Below, piece by piece: positions 17,189 to 26,517 of a DNA stretch of 64,000 bases. Every line of letters begins with the position of its first letter. Position 1 is the stretch's first letter. Source of the DNA: Rhodocyclaceae bacterium (GTDB lineage: Bacteria; Pseudomonadota; Gammaproteobacteria; Burkholderiales; Rhodocyclaceae); the NCBI GenBank assembly GCA_023230455.1, contig JALNXH010000013.1:38858-102857 (forward strand). Direction: 5' to 3'. The notes beneath the pieces were generated by a model that saw only the letters and a list, made by a program, of their open reading frames with translations, was not told the origin of the DNA and made no database searches. The translations under genes were made by a program, and so were the position numbers.

Positions 17189-17266
17189 CTCGCATCCTTC
17201 CGCTTGCCGGAGGCGCCATGGTAAAGGCGTTGCCTTCCCATTCGGGTGTGGGCGGGGCGGCGGGGA

Positions 17267-18007
17267 TCAGAACATGTGCTGACCGCCGTTGATGGAAATA
17301 TTGGCCCCCGTGACAAAAGCCGCTTCCTCGGAAGACAAATAGGCCACCAGACCGGCAACTTCCTCCGGCTTGCCCAGGCGGGCCATGGGAATGTGCGGCA
17401 GTATTTTTGAGTCAAGAACTTCGCTCGGGATTGCCATCACCATCTTCGTGCCGATGTAGCCCGGAGAAATGGTGTTGACGGTCACGCCCTTTTTCGAAAC
17501 CTCCAGGGCCAGCGCTTTGGTGAAACCGTGCATGCCGGCCTTGGCCGCCGAGTAATTGGTCTGGCCGAAAGCGCCTTTCTGGCCGTTCACCGAAGAGATA
17601 TTGATCACGCGCCCCCAGTTGCGATGCATCATGCCGTCCATCACCTGCTTGGTCATGTTGAATACCGAATCCAGGTTGGTTCCGATCACGTCATCCCAGT
17701 CCGCCTTGGTCATCTTCTTGAAGGTGGTGTCGCGGGTAATCCCCGCGTTATTGACCAGAACCTCGACTGGGCCGAGATCGGCCTCGATCAATTTTATGCA
17801 GACGGCACAGGAATCGTAATCCGAGACGTCGCAGGGATAGGCCTTGAAGTCGTAGCCCAATTCGTTCATGGCGCGCAGCCATTCAGCGGCTTTTTTGTTG
17901 GCGGGGCTGTAGGTCGTCACGACCTTGTAGCCGAGGGCGGCGAGCTTGATGCAAACGGCTTCCCCAAGACCGCCCATACCCCCGGTAACCAGTGCGACTC
18001 TTTGCAT
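17267..18007 (-). CDS. phaB: Acetoacetyl-CoA reductase (SDR family)
   Basis: A 246-residue short-chain dehydrogenase. The nucleotide-binding TGGMGGLG motif is at residues 8-15, NNAGITRD is near residue 85, the active-site Ser lies in INISSVNGQKG, and the catalytic YSAAKAG is near residue 149. QKGAFGQTNYSAAKAGMHGF is characteristic of PhaB, which reduces acetoacetyl-CoA to (R)-3-hydroxybutyryl-CoA with NADPH for polyhydroxyalkanoate synthesis. Length and C-terminus (NGGQHMF) match PhaB. No phaA or phaC is adjacent in this window. Confidence 0.92.
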   Translation of the reverse strand: MQRVALVTGGMGGLGEAVCIKLAALGYKVVTTYSPANKKAAEWLRAMNELGYDFKAYPCDVSDYDSCAVCIKLIEADLGPVEVLVNNAGITRDTTFKKMTKADWDDVIGTNLDSVFNMTKQVMDGMMHRNWGRVINISSVNGQKGAFGQTNYSAAKAGMHGFTKALALEVSKKGVTVNTISPGYIGTKMVMAIPSEVLDSKILPHIPMARLGKPEEVAGLVAYLSSEEAAFVTGANISINGGQHMF

Positions 18008-18588
18008 TTTTTCCTCTTAAGTCAAGAAAGCGATCTTAGGAACCCCGCCTTCCCGGCGCACCGGTCGCGAGCATGTCCGTCCCTTCAAGGATTGGCAGGG
18101 CATTCGCACGATTGGAGGCTATTTGCTCTACGCAATTGAGACGGCGGTTGGCACCTTGCCATGAGTCCCTGACAGAATCATTACGCTTGCGTCGCCGCGC
18201 GCCTGTGCCGTGCGCACTCTTGATGGAACAGCGCAATAGAGCGCCCCGCCATTCCCGCAAAAAAAAGTCCGCAGGGCGTCGTTTCCCCGGGGGGGGGTGG
18301 TCAACGCGACAAAAGAAGCAAAGCATTCGGCGGGCAGCTGTAGCGGTTAGCAATACGCACGCAGGGGAAATTTTGGAGGCTGGGTGTTCAATTTATCGAT
18401 TGGGGTAAGGTAAACTGAAAAAAGTTGGCTTTGTGGCATAGAGAAACAGATACAAGGCCAAGGCGCAGCCTGTCAGTCAATTTACGGATGATTATTTTTT
18501 GGCGGTTGTGGATATTTCTGTTCACTCTGCCGGTACCCCCAAAGGCGAACCTGACCGGCTCGCCTTTTTCACATGAGCGCATACCATC
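18008..18588. other. Intergenic region with candidate small-RNA unit
   Basis: A 580-bp non-coding gap between divergent phaB and ppiD. A weak rightward promoter can be proposed (TTCAAT at 18387-18392, TAAACT at 18411-18416, 18-bp spacing). About 125 bp later is the terminator listed at 18541-18569. Both face ppiD, so a short transcript of about 150 nt could be made and ended before ppiD starts. No open frame of credible quality is seen. Confidence 0.35.
18541..18569 (+). terminator. Rho-independent terminator just upstream of ppiD
   Basis: AAAGGCGA (18541-18548) pairs with TCGCCTTT (18560-18567) around an 11-nt loop, and the T-run reaches 18569. It precedes the ppiD ATG by 20 bp, so it ends whatever is transcribed upstream or attenuates ppiD. 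Confidence 0.7.
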
Positions 18589-20496
18589 ATGTTCGACGCC
18601 GTACGCAACAATCGCCGCATCGTCCAGATATTTCTGGCGTTGATCACGCTACCTTTCGCTCTTTGGGGCGTGGACTCCTACATTAGCAACGCATCATCCG
18701 GCAATGATGTCGCGGTAGTCGATGGGGCTAAGATTTCCACGCAGGAATTTCTGCGCGCCTTGCAGGCTCAGCAGGAGCGGTTGCGCGCGGCGGCGGGGCG
18801 GGACATTCCCGCCGCCGCGTTGGATACGCCTGAAGTGCGTTTGGCCGTAGCGGAAGGTTTGGTGAATCAAAAGCTGCTGACTACGTATGCGCACAAATCC
18901 CGCCTGGGCATCGGTGATCGCCAATTGGCCGAGTTCATTACCTCGATACCGGATTTGCAGGAGAACGGGCAGTTTTCCCGTGATCGCTACGAAGCCCTGG
19001 TTGCCGCACAGGGGATGAGCCAGGAGGGTTTCGAGTATCGTCTGCGCCAGGATATGTTGAATCGGCAGGTATCGCTGGCGGTTTCCCAGGCGTCGCTTGC
19101 CAGCCGTACCGCTTCCCAGCAATGGGCCGGTTTGCAACTGGAAGAACGCGAAATTGCCGAATTTCTGCTTAAGCCGGATGCTTACGTAGCGCAGGTAAAA
19201 CTCGCTCCCGATGCGGCGAAGAAGTTCTACGAGGCAAACCGCAAGGTCTTCGAGGTTCCCGAGCAGGTTAAGGCGGAATTCCTGATTCTGAGTCGGCAGG
19301 CTTTGTCTGCTCAGGCGGAGATTACGGAAGAGGAAATCAAGTCCTGGTATGCGGCGCATGCCGAGCAATTCAAGCAGGCTGAAGAACGTCGTGCCAGCCA
19401 TATCCTGATTGCCGCGGCGAAAGATGCGCCGGAGGAAACCGTTAAAGCGGCGCGAGCCAAAGCTGATGAGATTCTCGCCCGGTTGCGGAAGGATCCGAAA
19501 GCGTTTGCCGATCTTGCCAAGCAGCATTCGCAGGATCCGGTTTCTGCCGCGAAGGGCGGCGACCTTGACTGGTTCGGCCGTGGCTTGATGGTCAAGCCGT
19601 TCGACGACGCGGTCTTTGCGCTGAAGGAAGGTGAGACGAGCGAGATCGTTCGCTCGGATTTCGGTTTCCACATCGTTCGTCTTACCGGTGTGCGGTCAGA
19701 AAAGGTCAAGGCATTGGATGAGGTGCGTAGCGAGATCGTCGCGGCGCTGCGCGAACAGGCAGGGCAGCGCAAGTTCGCCGAATTGTCCGAAGCGTTTAGC
19801 AATATCGTTTACGAACAGTCGGATAGCCTGACGCCGGCCGCGGAAAAACTCCATCTGCAAATCCAGCAAAGCGACTGGATAAGCAAGGATCGTCCCGCTG
19901 CCGGGGCGCTGGCGAATCCCAAGGTATTGGCTGCACTGTTCAGCGATGATGCGATCAAGAACCACCGCAACACAGAGAGCGTGGAAATAGCGCCCGGAAC
20001 CTTGCTCGCTGCACGTGTCGTGCAACACAAGGAGGCAAGCCTGAAACCGCTCGAAGAGTTGCAGGCCGAGATCGAAAAACGCCTGTTGCGCGAAGAGGCA
20101 TCCAAGCTTGCCGCCGCTGCCGGTGAGGAACGGCTGGCGGCCTTGCGCAAGGACGATGCCAGCATCCGCATCGAGTGGAGCGCTGCACGTATGGTGCCCC
20201 GCCTCGGTGCTCAGGGTATCGCTCCGCAGGCGCTGAAAGCCGTATTTTCTGCGAGTGGTGTGCGCTTGCCCGCCTATACCGGAGTGTCGCTGCCGGATGG
20301 CAGTTATGCGTTGTACCGGGTTCAGCAGGTCAAGCGCTATGCCGCGCAATCCGAAGCCGACGAGAAGGCGGCCTACATGCGTCAGCAATATGCGGGTCTG
20401 ATTGCCAACGAGGAGTTCGCCGCCCTGCTGGCAACACTGCACCAGCGGTTCACTGTCGAAATCAATCGCAAGGTGCTGGAAGCCAAGGAGCGTTGA
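18589..20496 (+). CDS. ppiD: Periplasmic folding chaperone / peptidyl-prolyl isomerase PpiD
   Basis: A 635-residue protein. MFDAVRNNRRIVQIFLALIT begins a single N-terminal membrane anchor (residues about 11-30). A SurA-like chaperone segment follows, then a parvulin rotamase domain at about residues 262-365 (RRASHILIAA, KGGDLDWFGRGLMVKPFD, FGFHIVRLTG). The C-terminal region resembles the second chaperone lobe. Length and layout match PpiD (about 620 residues), which holds newly secreted proteins at the Sec translocon. The gene follows a terminator and is followed 51 bp later by a regulator gene. Confidence 0.93.
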   Translation: MFDAVRNNRRIVQIFLALITLPFALWGVDSYISNASSGNDVAVVDGAKISTQEFLRALQAQQERLRAAAGRDIPAAALDTPEVRLAVAEGLVNQKLLTTYAHKSRLGIGDRQLAEFITSIPDLQENGQFSRDRYEALVAAQGMSQEGFEYRLRQDMLNRQVSLAVSQASLASRTASQQWAGLQLEEREIAEFLLKPDAYVAQVKLAPDAAKKFYEANRKVFEVPEQVKAEFLILSRQALSAQAEITEEEIKSWYAAHAEQFKQAEERRASHILIAAAKDAPEETVKAARAKADEILARLRKDPKAFADLAKQHSQDPVSAAKGGDLDWFGRGLMVKPFDDAVFALKEGETSEIVRSDFGFHIVRLTGVRSEKVKALDEVRSEIVAALREQAGQRKFAELSEAFSNIVYEQSDSLTPAAEKLHLQIQQSDWISKDRPAAGALANPKVLAALFSDDAIKNHRNTESVEIAPGTLLAARVVQHKEASLKPLEELQAEIEKRLLREEASKLAAAAGEERLAALRKDDASIRIEWSAARMVPRLGAQGIAPQALKAVFSASGVRLPAYTGVSLPDGSYALYRVQQVKRYAAQSEADEKAAYMRQQYAGLIANEEFAALLATLHQRFTVEINRKVLEAKER

Positions 20497-20547
20497 TCCC
20501 GTGCTGCCGACTGCAGCGGTGTCGCCGGTCGGCTAAGATGGGGGCCC

Positions 20548-21489
20548 ATGAAGCTCCAGCAATTGCGGTTTCTGATCGAGGTGGTCGATAGCGGGCTCAA
20601 CGTCACGCTGGCTGCGGAGCGCCTGTTTACCTCCCAACCGGGCGTCAGTAAACAGATACGGCTGCTGGAAGACGAACTCGGGATGCGCATCTTCGAGCGT
20701 GCCGGAAAGCGTTTTACAGCAGTCACCGGCGCTGGGGAGTCGATTATCAGGGCGGCCCGGCGCGTGCTTCTGGAGGCGGAAAACTTTCGCAATGTCGCCG
20801 AAGAGCTGCGCGACGAGGATGCCGGCACGCTGACCGTCGCCACCACCCATGCCCAAGCCCGCTACGTCCTGCCACGGGTGGTGGCTGAGTTCATCCGGCG
20901 CTATCCGCGGGTGCGGCTGTCCATTAGTGAGGGCGACCCGCATCATGTCGCCAACGCAGTGCAACGCGGAGAAGCCGATCTGGGCATCGCCACCGAGGCA
21001 CTGGCCAAGGCGCCCGGTTTGGTATCCCTTCCTGCCTATTCCTGGAATCACTGCGTGATCGTGCTGCCGGACCATCCGTTGCTCGCGCTGCAACCTTTGA
21101 CGCTGAAGGCCTTGGTACGTTTCCCGCTGATCAGCTACGATCCGGCATTCTCAGGGCGTACCCGTATCGACGATGGCTTCGCTCGCGCCGGACTGACCCC
21201 CAATCTGGTGCTAACTGCCGTCGATTCGGATGTCATCAAAACGTACGTAAGCCTAGGCTTGGGAGTGGGGATCGTCGCCGAGATGGCGATCGATCCGCAG
21301 CGCGACAGCGGACTGGTTGCCTTGCCGGCGGGCCATCTGTTCGGCGCCAATACGACGCGCATAGCGCTACGGCGCGGCGCGTATCCGCGAACCTTTGCGA
21401 TGGTGTTTGCGGAGCTGGTTTCGCCCGCCCTGACGCCGGAGAGCCTGTCTGCTGCCAGTCGGGAGACGCCCGAATCCTACGATATCTGA
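20548..21489 (+). CDS. CysB-family LysR-type transcriptional regulator
   Basis: A 313-residue LysR regulator. MKLQQLRFLIEVV begins an N-terminal winged helix-turn-helix with LFTSQPGVSKQIRLLEDELG. The effector domain contains LTVATTHAQARYVLPRVV, as in CysB/Cbl, which sense O-acetylserine or sulfate-starvation signals and control sulfur assimilation. Downstream residues match the pattern well (VLPDHPL, GLGVGIVAEMA). CysB and Cbl cannot be separated by eye. GGGGG just before the ATG serves as ribosome site. No sulfur gene is adjacent. Confidence 0.88.
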   Translation: MKLQQLRFLIEVVDSGLNVTLAAERLFTSQPGVSKQIRLLEDELGMRIFERAGKRFTAVTGAGESIIRAARRVLLEAENFRNVAEELRDEDAGTLTVATTHAQARYVLPRVVAEFIRRYPRVRLSISEGDPHHVANAVQRGEADLGIATEALAKAPGLVSLPAYSWNHCVIVLPDHPLLALQPLTLKALVRFPLISYDPAFSGRTRIDDGFARAGLTPNLVLTAVDSDVIKTYVSLGLGVGIVAEMAIDPQRDSGLVALPAGHLFGANTTRIALRRGAYPRTFAMVFAELVSPALTPESLSAASRETPESYDI

Positions 21490-21502
21490 GCGCCGAAGGC
21501 GG

Positions 21503-22291
21503 CTACCAGAATCTCCACCACGGCAGATCCTTTTCGAACCCGCGCTCGTAGTAGCGGCTCTTGGGGAAGTTCTTGCGCATTACGCGCTCGATGTCGTCGC
21601 GTAGGTCGTTGAGTCCCAGCGCGTCGTAAGACTTGACCAGCACGAACAACCCCTCTTCGGTGGCCGGCGCTTCCGGGTAGGTTTTCACCGCATCCTGGGC
21701 GCGATTGACAGCGGCGACATAGGCGCCGCGAGTGTAATAGTAGCGGGCGACGTTGACTTCGCTCGACGCCAAGGCGTTGACCAGGTATTTCATGCGCTGC
21801 GTAGCATCGACGGAATAGCGGCTTTCGGGGTAGCGGGTGACCAAATCCTTGAACGCGAGAAAGGCGTCGCGAGCAGCCTTTGCATCCCTTTCGCTGATGT
21901 CCTTTTGCATCAGGTCGCCGAATAGTCCGAGATCGCCGTTGAAGTTGGCCAGCCCCTTCAGATAATAGACGTAGTCGACGTTCGGATGGTTGGGGTGCAG
22001 GCGGATGAACCGGTCGCAGGCGGCGATTGCCTGTGCCGTCTCCTGCTGACGGTAATTGGCGTAGGCGGTTTCAAGCTGCGCTTGCTGCGCATAGCGCCCG
22101 TAGGGGAAGCGCGATTCGAGCTTTTCGAAAAGCTTGATGGCCTTGTCGTAGGCCCCGTCCATCAAGAGGTCATGCGCTTCGGAGTAGAACTTGGAGGCCG
22201 TCCAGTCCTTGGTTTCATCGATCTTGTCGGCCATCGAACTGCAGCCGGCAAGGAGGGAAAGGACGACGGCGATAACCGCTACACTACGCAT
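21503..22291 (-). CDS. bamD: Outer membrane protein assembly factor BamD
   Basis: A 262-residue lipoprotein. MRSVAVIAVVLSLLAGCSS carries the lipobox LAGC, so the mature protein is anchored in the outer membrane. TPR-like helical repeats follow (AIKLFEKLESRFPYGRYAQQ, ACDRFIRLHPNHPNVDYVYY), typical of BamD, an essential part of the BAM complex that inserts beta-barrels. I chose ATG 22291, although TTG 22300 is in frame. The start codon overlaps that of divergent rluD on the other strand, so each gene's promoter must lie inside its neighbour. Confidence 0.95.
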   Translation of the reverse strand: MRSVAVIAVVLSLLAGCSSMADKIDETKDWTASKFYSEAHDLLMDGAYDKAIKLFEKLESRFPYGRYAQQAQLETAYANYRQQETAQAIAACDRFIRLHPNHPNVDYVYYLKGLANFNGDLGLFGDLMQKDISERDAKAARDAFLAFKDLVTRYPESRYSVDATQRMKYLVNALASSEVNVARYYYTRGAYVAAVNRAQDAVKTYPEAPATEEGLFVLVKSYDALGLNDLRDDIERVMRKNFPKSRYYERGFEKDLPWWRFW

Positions 22292-23267
22292 GATGAACAA
22301 CGCCTCGGATACGAACGCGCCGGATTATAGCCCAGCCACCCGCGGCATTCCGCGTCATACGGCGATCCCTGCCGAGTTGGCCGGGGTGCGCCTCGACGTC
22401 GCGCTTGCCCGCCTGTTCCCCACCTACTCGCGCAGCCGCCTGCAAGCTTGGATGAAGGATGGTCATCTGCTGGTCGACGGACAGCCGGCGGATCCGAAGC
22501 GCAAAGCATGCGGTGGAGAGACGGTCGAGTTTGCCGCGGAAGAGATGGTGGCTTCCGAGTCGCCGTACGGTGCGGAAGAGATTCCGCTCGCCGTGGTGTT
22601 CGAGGACGATTGTTTGCTGGTCGTCGACAAACCGGCGGGCCTGGTGGTACATCCGGGCAATGGCAACTGGTCGGGAACCCTGCTGAATGCGCTGCTTCAT
22701 CATGCCCCCGCGGTCGCCGAATTGCCGCGCGCCGGAATCGTCCATCGCCTCGACAAGGACACCAGCGGCCTGCTGGTCGTCGCCAAAACGCTGGAGACGC
22801 AGACCGATCTGGTCAGGCAACTCCAAGCGCGAACTGTCAAGCGTCATTATTTGGCCTTGGTGCACGGTTGTGTGACAGGCGGCGGCATCGTGGACTCCCC
22901 GGTAGGCCGTCATCCCACGCAGCGAACACGCATGGCGGTGGTCGAGCAGGGCCGCGAGGCGCGCACTCACTACTCGGTGAAGGAGCGTTTTGCGGCCGCA
23001 ACCCTGCTCGAATGTCGTCTGGATACGGGACGCACGCATCAGATCCGTGTGCATATGGCGTCGATCGGTCATCCTTTGGTTGGCGATGCAACCTATGGTC
23101 GCCGCCGCTGCGGCGTTGCTCTGCTCGACGGCTTTCCGCGCCAGGCTTTGCATGCCTGGCGACTTGGCCTGATCCATCCGGCGAGTCGCGCCGAAATGCA
23201 GTGGGAGAGTGTACTGCCAGGAGATTACGCCGGGCTGTTGAATGCGCTGCGGACTGCCGCGGCATGA
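22290..23267 (+). CDS. rluD: 23S rRNA pseudouridine synthase RluD
   Basis: A 325-residue synthase. An S4 RNA-binding domain (RLDVALARLFPTYSRSRLQAW) is followed by the catalytic domain with GIVHRLDKDTSGLLVVAKT (Asp nucleophile), LDTGRTHQIRVHMASIGHPL and GDATYG. RluD makes pseudouridines in helix 69 of 23S rRNA. The ATG at 22290 (or 22293) starts on top of the divergent bamD start. An in-frame extension to 22191 would run through the bamD N-terminus and is rejected. Its TGA overlaps the next gene's ATG. Confidence 0.94.
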   Translation: MMNNASDTNAPDYSPATRGIPRHTAIPAELAGVRLDVALARLFPTYSRSRLQAWMKDGHLLVDGQPADPKRKACGGETVEFAAEEMVASESPYGAEEIPLAVVFEDDCLLVVDKPAGLVVHPGNGNWSGTLLNALLHHAPAVAELPRAGIVHRLDKDTSGLLVVAKTLETQTDLVRQLQARTVKRHYLALVHGCVTGGGIVDSPVGRHPTQRTRMAVVEQGREARTHYSVKERFAAATLLECRLDTGRTHQIRVHMASIGHPLVGDATYGRRRCGVALLDGFPRQALHAWRLGLIHPASRAEMQWESVLPGDYAGLLNALRTAAA

Positions 23268-24004
23268 CGTTCTTCATCGTTCCGGACTGGCCCGCTCCCG
23301 AGTCCGTCCGAGCATTGAGTACCACCCGCTGTGGCGGGCATAGCACCGGGCCGTTTGCAGGGTTGAATCTGGCCGACCATGTCGGCGATGAAGCGGCGAC
23401 GGTGGCGGCCAATCGACGCTGGTTGCGCGAAACCACGCGCCTGCCGGCGGAGCCGGTGTGGCTGAAACAGGTACATGGCAGCCGCTGCGTCCTGATCGAC
23501 CGAGATTCGCCGGCGGAGCCGGCCGATGCTGGCGCGGCCATGTTGCCGGGGCGGGTCTGTGCCGTGTTGACAGCGGATTGCCTGCCAGTCCTGATCTGCG
23601 ATGCGCAAGGAACGGCGGTGGCAGCGGTGCATGCCGGGTGGCGGGGCTTGGTGGCCGGGGTGCTCGAAAATTCGCTGGCCCAGCTGACATTGCCCGGCGA
23701 ACGCCTGTTGGTATGGCTCGGCCCGGCCATCGGGTCGCATGCCTTCGAGGTCGGCGACGATGTGCGCGGGGCGTTCGTCGGTGAGGATGCAGCTGCGGAG
23801 GAGGCGTTTGTTCCTTTGCGCGAAGGTAAATGGTTATGCGACCTCTATGCTATCGCCCGGCAGCGCCTGCTGCGGCTGGGAGTGGAAAAAATTTACGGCG
23901 GCGGCGAATGTACGCTGAGCGACCCGAAACGGTTCTATTCATTTCGTCGCGACGGAGTGACCGGGCGCATGGCGAGCCTTATCTGGCTTGAGCCGCGCGT
24001 ATAA
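23264..24004 (+). CDS. pgeF: Purine nucleoside phosphorylase / multicopper laccase-fold protein (YfiH family)
   Basis: A 246-residue YfiH/DUF152 protein. LKQVHGSRCVLIDRD, VLTADCLPVLICD and AVHAGWRGLVAGVLE hold the zinc/copper-site Cys and His residues, and FYSFRRDGVTGRMASLIWL ends the protein. Homologues act on purine nucleosides (adenosine/inosine phosphorylase or deaminase activity) or as editing enzymes in peptidoglycan synthesis. The ATG at 23264 overlaps the rluD stop by 4 bp (ATGA), a common rluD-pgeF arrangement. Confidence 0.93.
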   Translation: MTFFIVPDWPAPESVRALSTTRCGGHSTGPFAGLNLADHVGDEAATVAANRRWLRETTRLPAEPVWLKQVHGSRCVLIDRDSPAEPADAGAAMLPGRVCAVLTADCLPVLICDAQGTAVAAVHAGWRGLVAGVLENSLAQLTLPGERLLVWLGPAIGSHAFEVGDDVRGAFVGEDAAAEEAFVPLREGKWLCDLYAIARQRLLRLGVEKIYGGGECTLSDPKRFYSFRRDGVTGRMASLIWLEPRV

Positions 24005-24014
24005 TCCGCCGCCC

Positions 24015-24794
24015 ATGTCAGTCCTCTCCTGGATCATTCTCAGTTCCCTGCTCGGGGGCCTGCTCAGCGTCGGCGCCGCGGCGCTTTTCGCTTTCTCGGC
24101 GCGCACCAGTTGGGTCTCGCTGCTGATCAGTTATGCAGTCGGTGCGCTGCTCGGCGCCTCTTTCCTTGAGGTTCTGCCCCACGCAATGACCGCTTCGGGC
24201 GATGCGTCAAGCAGCGCGGCCATCGTGCTGGCGGGGATTCTGGTGTTTTTCGTTCTCGAAAAACTGGTGATTTGGCGTCATTGCCATATCGAAGAATGCG
24301 AGGGCCACGAGCACAGCTACGAGCACGATCATGGCCGCAGCGGGATGATCATTCTGGTCGGCGATACCTTCCATAATTTTGTCGACGGTGTGTTGATTGC
24401 GGCGGCCTTCATGGAAGACGTCAAGCTCGGCATTGTCACCGCGGTCGCCATCATCGCCCACGAAATTCCGCAGGAGGTCGGCGATTTCGTCATTCTGCTG
24501 CATTCGGGCTATTCCAAGGGCAAGGCTTTCGCTTACAACCTGCTGTCGAGCTTTGCTACTTTGATCGGCGGTTTGTTGGCCTATAGCGCACTTTCGGCGG
24601 CGGAAGGGGTTGTGCCGGTGATGTTGGCCTTTGCAGCGGCCAGCATGATCTACGTTGCCGTGGCTGATCTGATCCCAGGGCTGCATAAGCGTGCCGAACT
24701 CAAGGCTACGGTGCAGCAGGTCGTATTGATCAGCCTTGGGATATTGTCCATCGCCGTGACCCATCGTCTGGTCGATCATTTTGCCAGCGGATAA
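24015..24794 (+). CDS. ZIP family divalent metal transporter
   Basis: A 259-residue membrane protein with about eight hydrophobic segments, as in ZIP proteins. A His-rich cytoplasmic loop near residues 93-112 (HCHIEECEGHEHSYEHDH) separates the first three segments from the rest. The metal-path signatures are present in DTFHNFVDGVLIAAAF and IIAHEIPQEVGDFVIL. ZIP transporters bring zinc, iron or related ions into the cytoplasm. The ATG at 24015 is preferred to an in-frame start at 23988 that overlaps pgeF. Metal specificity cannot be read. Confidence 0.9.
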   Translation: MSVLSWIILSSLLGGLLSVGAAALFAFSARTSWVSLLISYAVGALLGASFLEVLPHAMTASGDASSSAAIVLAGILVFFVLEKLVIWRHCHIEECEGHEHSYEHDHGRSGMIILVGDTFHNFVDGVLIAAAFMEDVKLGIVTAVAIIAHEIPQEVGDFVILLHSGYSKGKAFAYNLLSSFATLIGGLLAYSALSAAEGVVPVMLAFAAASMIYVAVADLIPGLHKRAELKATVQQVVLISLGILSIAVTHRLVDHFASG

Positions 24795-24885
24795 TTGTTG
24801 TCCTTAGCTGTTCGCTCTGTTGTGGGGCGTTGAGGGGAAGAGGGGATTTCCGGTATCATGCGACTTTCCCGCTGCAGCAATTTCC

Positions 24886-26517
24886 ATGACCAAATTTGTC
24901 TTCGTCACCGGCGGTGTCGTGTCCAGTCTGGGCAAAGGCATCGCCGCCGCCTCTTTGGGCGCAATTCTCGAATCCCGCGGCATCAAGGTTACCCACCTCA
25001 AGCTCGACCCCTACATCAACGTTGATCCCGGCACCATGAGTCCGTTTCAGCACGGCGAGGTGTTCGTGACTGAGGACGGTGCTGAAACCGATCTCGATTT
25101 GGGCCACTACGAGCGCTTTACCAGCGCCAAGATGTTCAAGCGCAATAACTTCACCACCGGCCAAGTGTATGAGGCGGTGATCAAGAAGGAGCGCCGGGGC
25201 GAATATCTGGGCAAAACCGTCCAGGTCATTCCGCACATAACCGACCAGATTAAGGCCAACATCAAGCATGGCGCCGAGGGTGCCGAGGTAGCCATCATCG
25301 AGGTGGGGGGGACGGTAGGCGACATCGAGTCGCTGCCCTTTCTTGAGGCCATCCGCCAGATGGGTATCGAGGAAGGTAGAAGCAACGCATGCTACATCCA
25401 TCTGACGCTGCTTCCTTATATCCCTACGGCAGGTGAATTGAAGACCAAACCTACTCAGCATTCCGTCAAGGAGTTGCGGGAAATCGGTATTCAGCCGGAC
25501 GTGTTGTTGTGTCGTGCCGACCGGCCGGTGCCGGAGGAAGAAAAGCGCAAGATCGCTTTGTTTACCAATGTCCAGCCGGAGGCGGTGATTTCCGTCGTGG
25601 ATGCCGACAGCATCTACAAGATTCCAGCCATGCTGCATGACCAGATGCTGGACGAGATTGTCTGTCACAAGCTCGGTATTCTCGCCAAGGCAGCCAATCT
25701 CACCATCTGGAAAAAACTGGTGGATGCGCTGGAGCATCCGGAACACACGGTCGATATTGCCTTCGTCGGCAAGTACGTTGATCTGACCGAGTCTTACAAG
25801 TCGCTGATCGAGTCGTTGAACCACGCCGGCCTGCATACCCGCAGCCGGGTCCAGATCCATTACATCGATTCGGAGGAAATAGAGCGCAGTGGCCCCGGTC
25901 CGCTCAAGTCGATGGATGCGATTCTGGTTCCTGGCGGCTTCGGTCGGCGTGGGACGGAAGGCAAGATTGCAGCGATCCGCTATGCCCGCGAGAACGGCGT
26001 GCCTTATCTGGGCATCTGCCTCGGTATGCAACTCGCGGTGGTTGAGTTTGCCCGCGATGTGGCCGCCATGCCGGGCGCGCATTCAACCGAATTCGTCAAG
26101 GACACGCCGTATCCGGTGATCGGCCTGATTACCGAATGGCAGGATCGCAGCGGCAAGACTGAGAAGCGCGACGAAAATTCCGATCTAGGCGGCACCATGC
26201 GTCTCGGGGGTCAGGTGTGCAAACTCGCCGAAGGTTCGCTGGCACGGGAGGTCTATGGTGCGGCAGAGATTACCGAGAGGCATCGTCATCGCTACGAAGT
26301 GAATAACACGCTGCTGGCCCAGCTCGAAAACAAGGGCTTGCGGGTTTCCGGCCGAGCCCCGGGAACAGATCTGTGCGAAATGATCGAACTGCCGGACCAT
26401 CCGTGGTTTGTCGGCTGTCAATTCCATCCGGAATTCACCAGCAACCCGCGTACCGGTCATCCGTTGTTCATCGCCTACGTGAAAGCGGCGCTCGCCCAGC
26501 GGGGCCGCAAGTCGTGA
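24886..26517 (+). CDS. pyrG: CTP synthase
   Basis: A 543-residue enzyme. The N-terminal amidoligase begins MTKFVFVTGGVVSSLGKG (P-loop), followed by LKLDPYINVDPGTMSPFQHG. The C-terminal class I glutamine amidotransferase has the nucleophile in LGICLGMQLAVVEF and the His-Glu pair in CQFHPEFTS. It makes CTP from UTP, ATP and glutamine. The length is standard. It overlaps kdsA by 4 bp and heads the pyrG-kdsA-eno-ftsB row. Confidence 0.97.
   Translation: MTKFVFVTGGVVSSLGKGIAAASLGAILESRGIKVTHLKLDPYINVDPGTMSPFQHGEVFVTEDGAETDLDLGHYERFTSAKMFKRNNFTTGQVYEAVIKKERRGEYLGKTVQVIPHITDQIKANIKHGAEGAEVAIIEVGGTVGDIESLPFLEAIRQMGIEEGRSNACYIHLTLLPYIPTAGELKTKPTQHSVKELREIGIQPDVLLCRADRPVPEEEKRKIALFTNVQPEAVISVVDADSIYKIPAMLHDQMLDEIVCHKLGILAKAANLTIWKKLVDALEHPEHTVDIAFVGKYVDLTESYKSLIESLNHAGLHTRSRVQIHYIDSEEIERSGPGPLKSMDAILVPGGFGRRGTEGKIAAIRYARENGVPYLGICLGMQLAVVEFARDVAAMPGAHSTEFVKDTPYPVIGLITEWQDRSGKTEKRDENSDLGGTMRLGGQVCKLAEGSLAREVYGAAEITERHRHRYEVNNTLLAQLENKGLRVSGRAPGTDLCEMIELPDHPWFVGCQFHPEFTSNPRTGHPLFIAYVKAALAQRGRKS

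Noticed and set aside
22448..23263. Upstream extension of the pgeF frame
   Set aside because: It runs through rluD in another phase. The ATG at 23264 begins the conserved N-terminus.
24856..26082. 408-codon frame antisense to pyrG
   Set aside because: It is a shadow of a conserved pyrG coding sequence in GC-rich DNA, with no recognisable domain.
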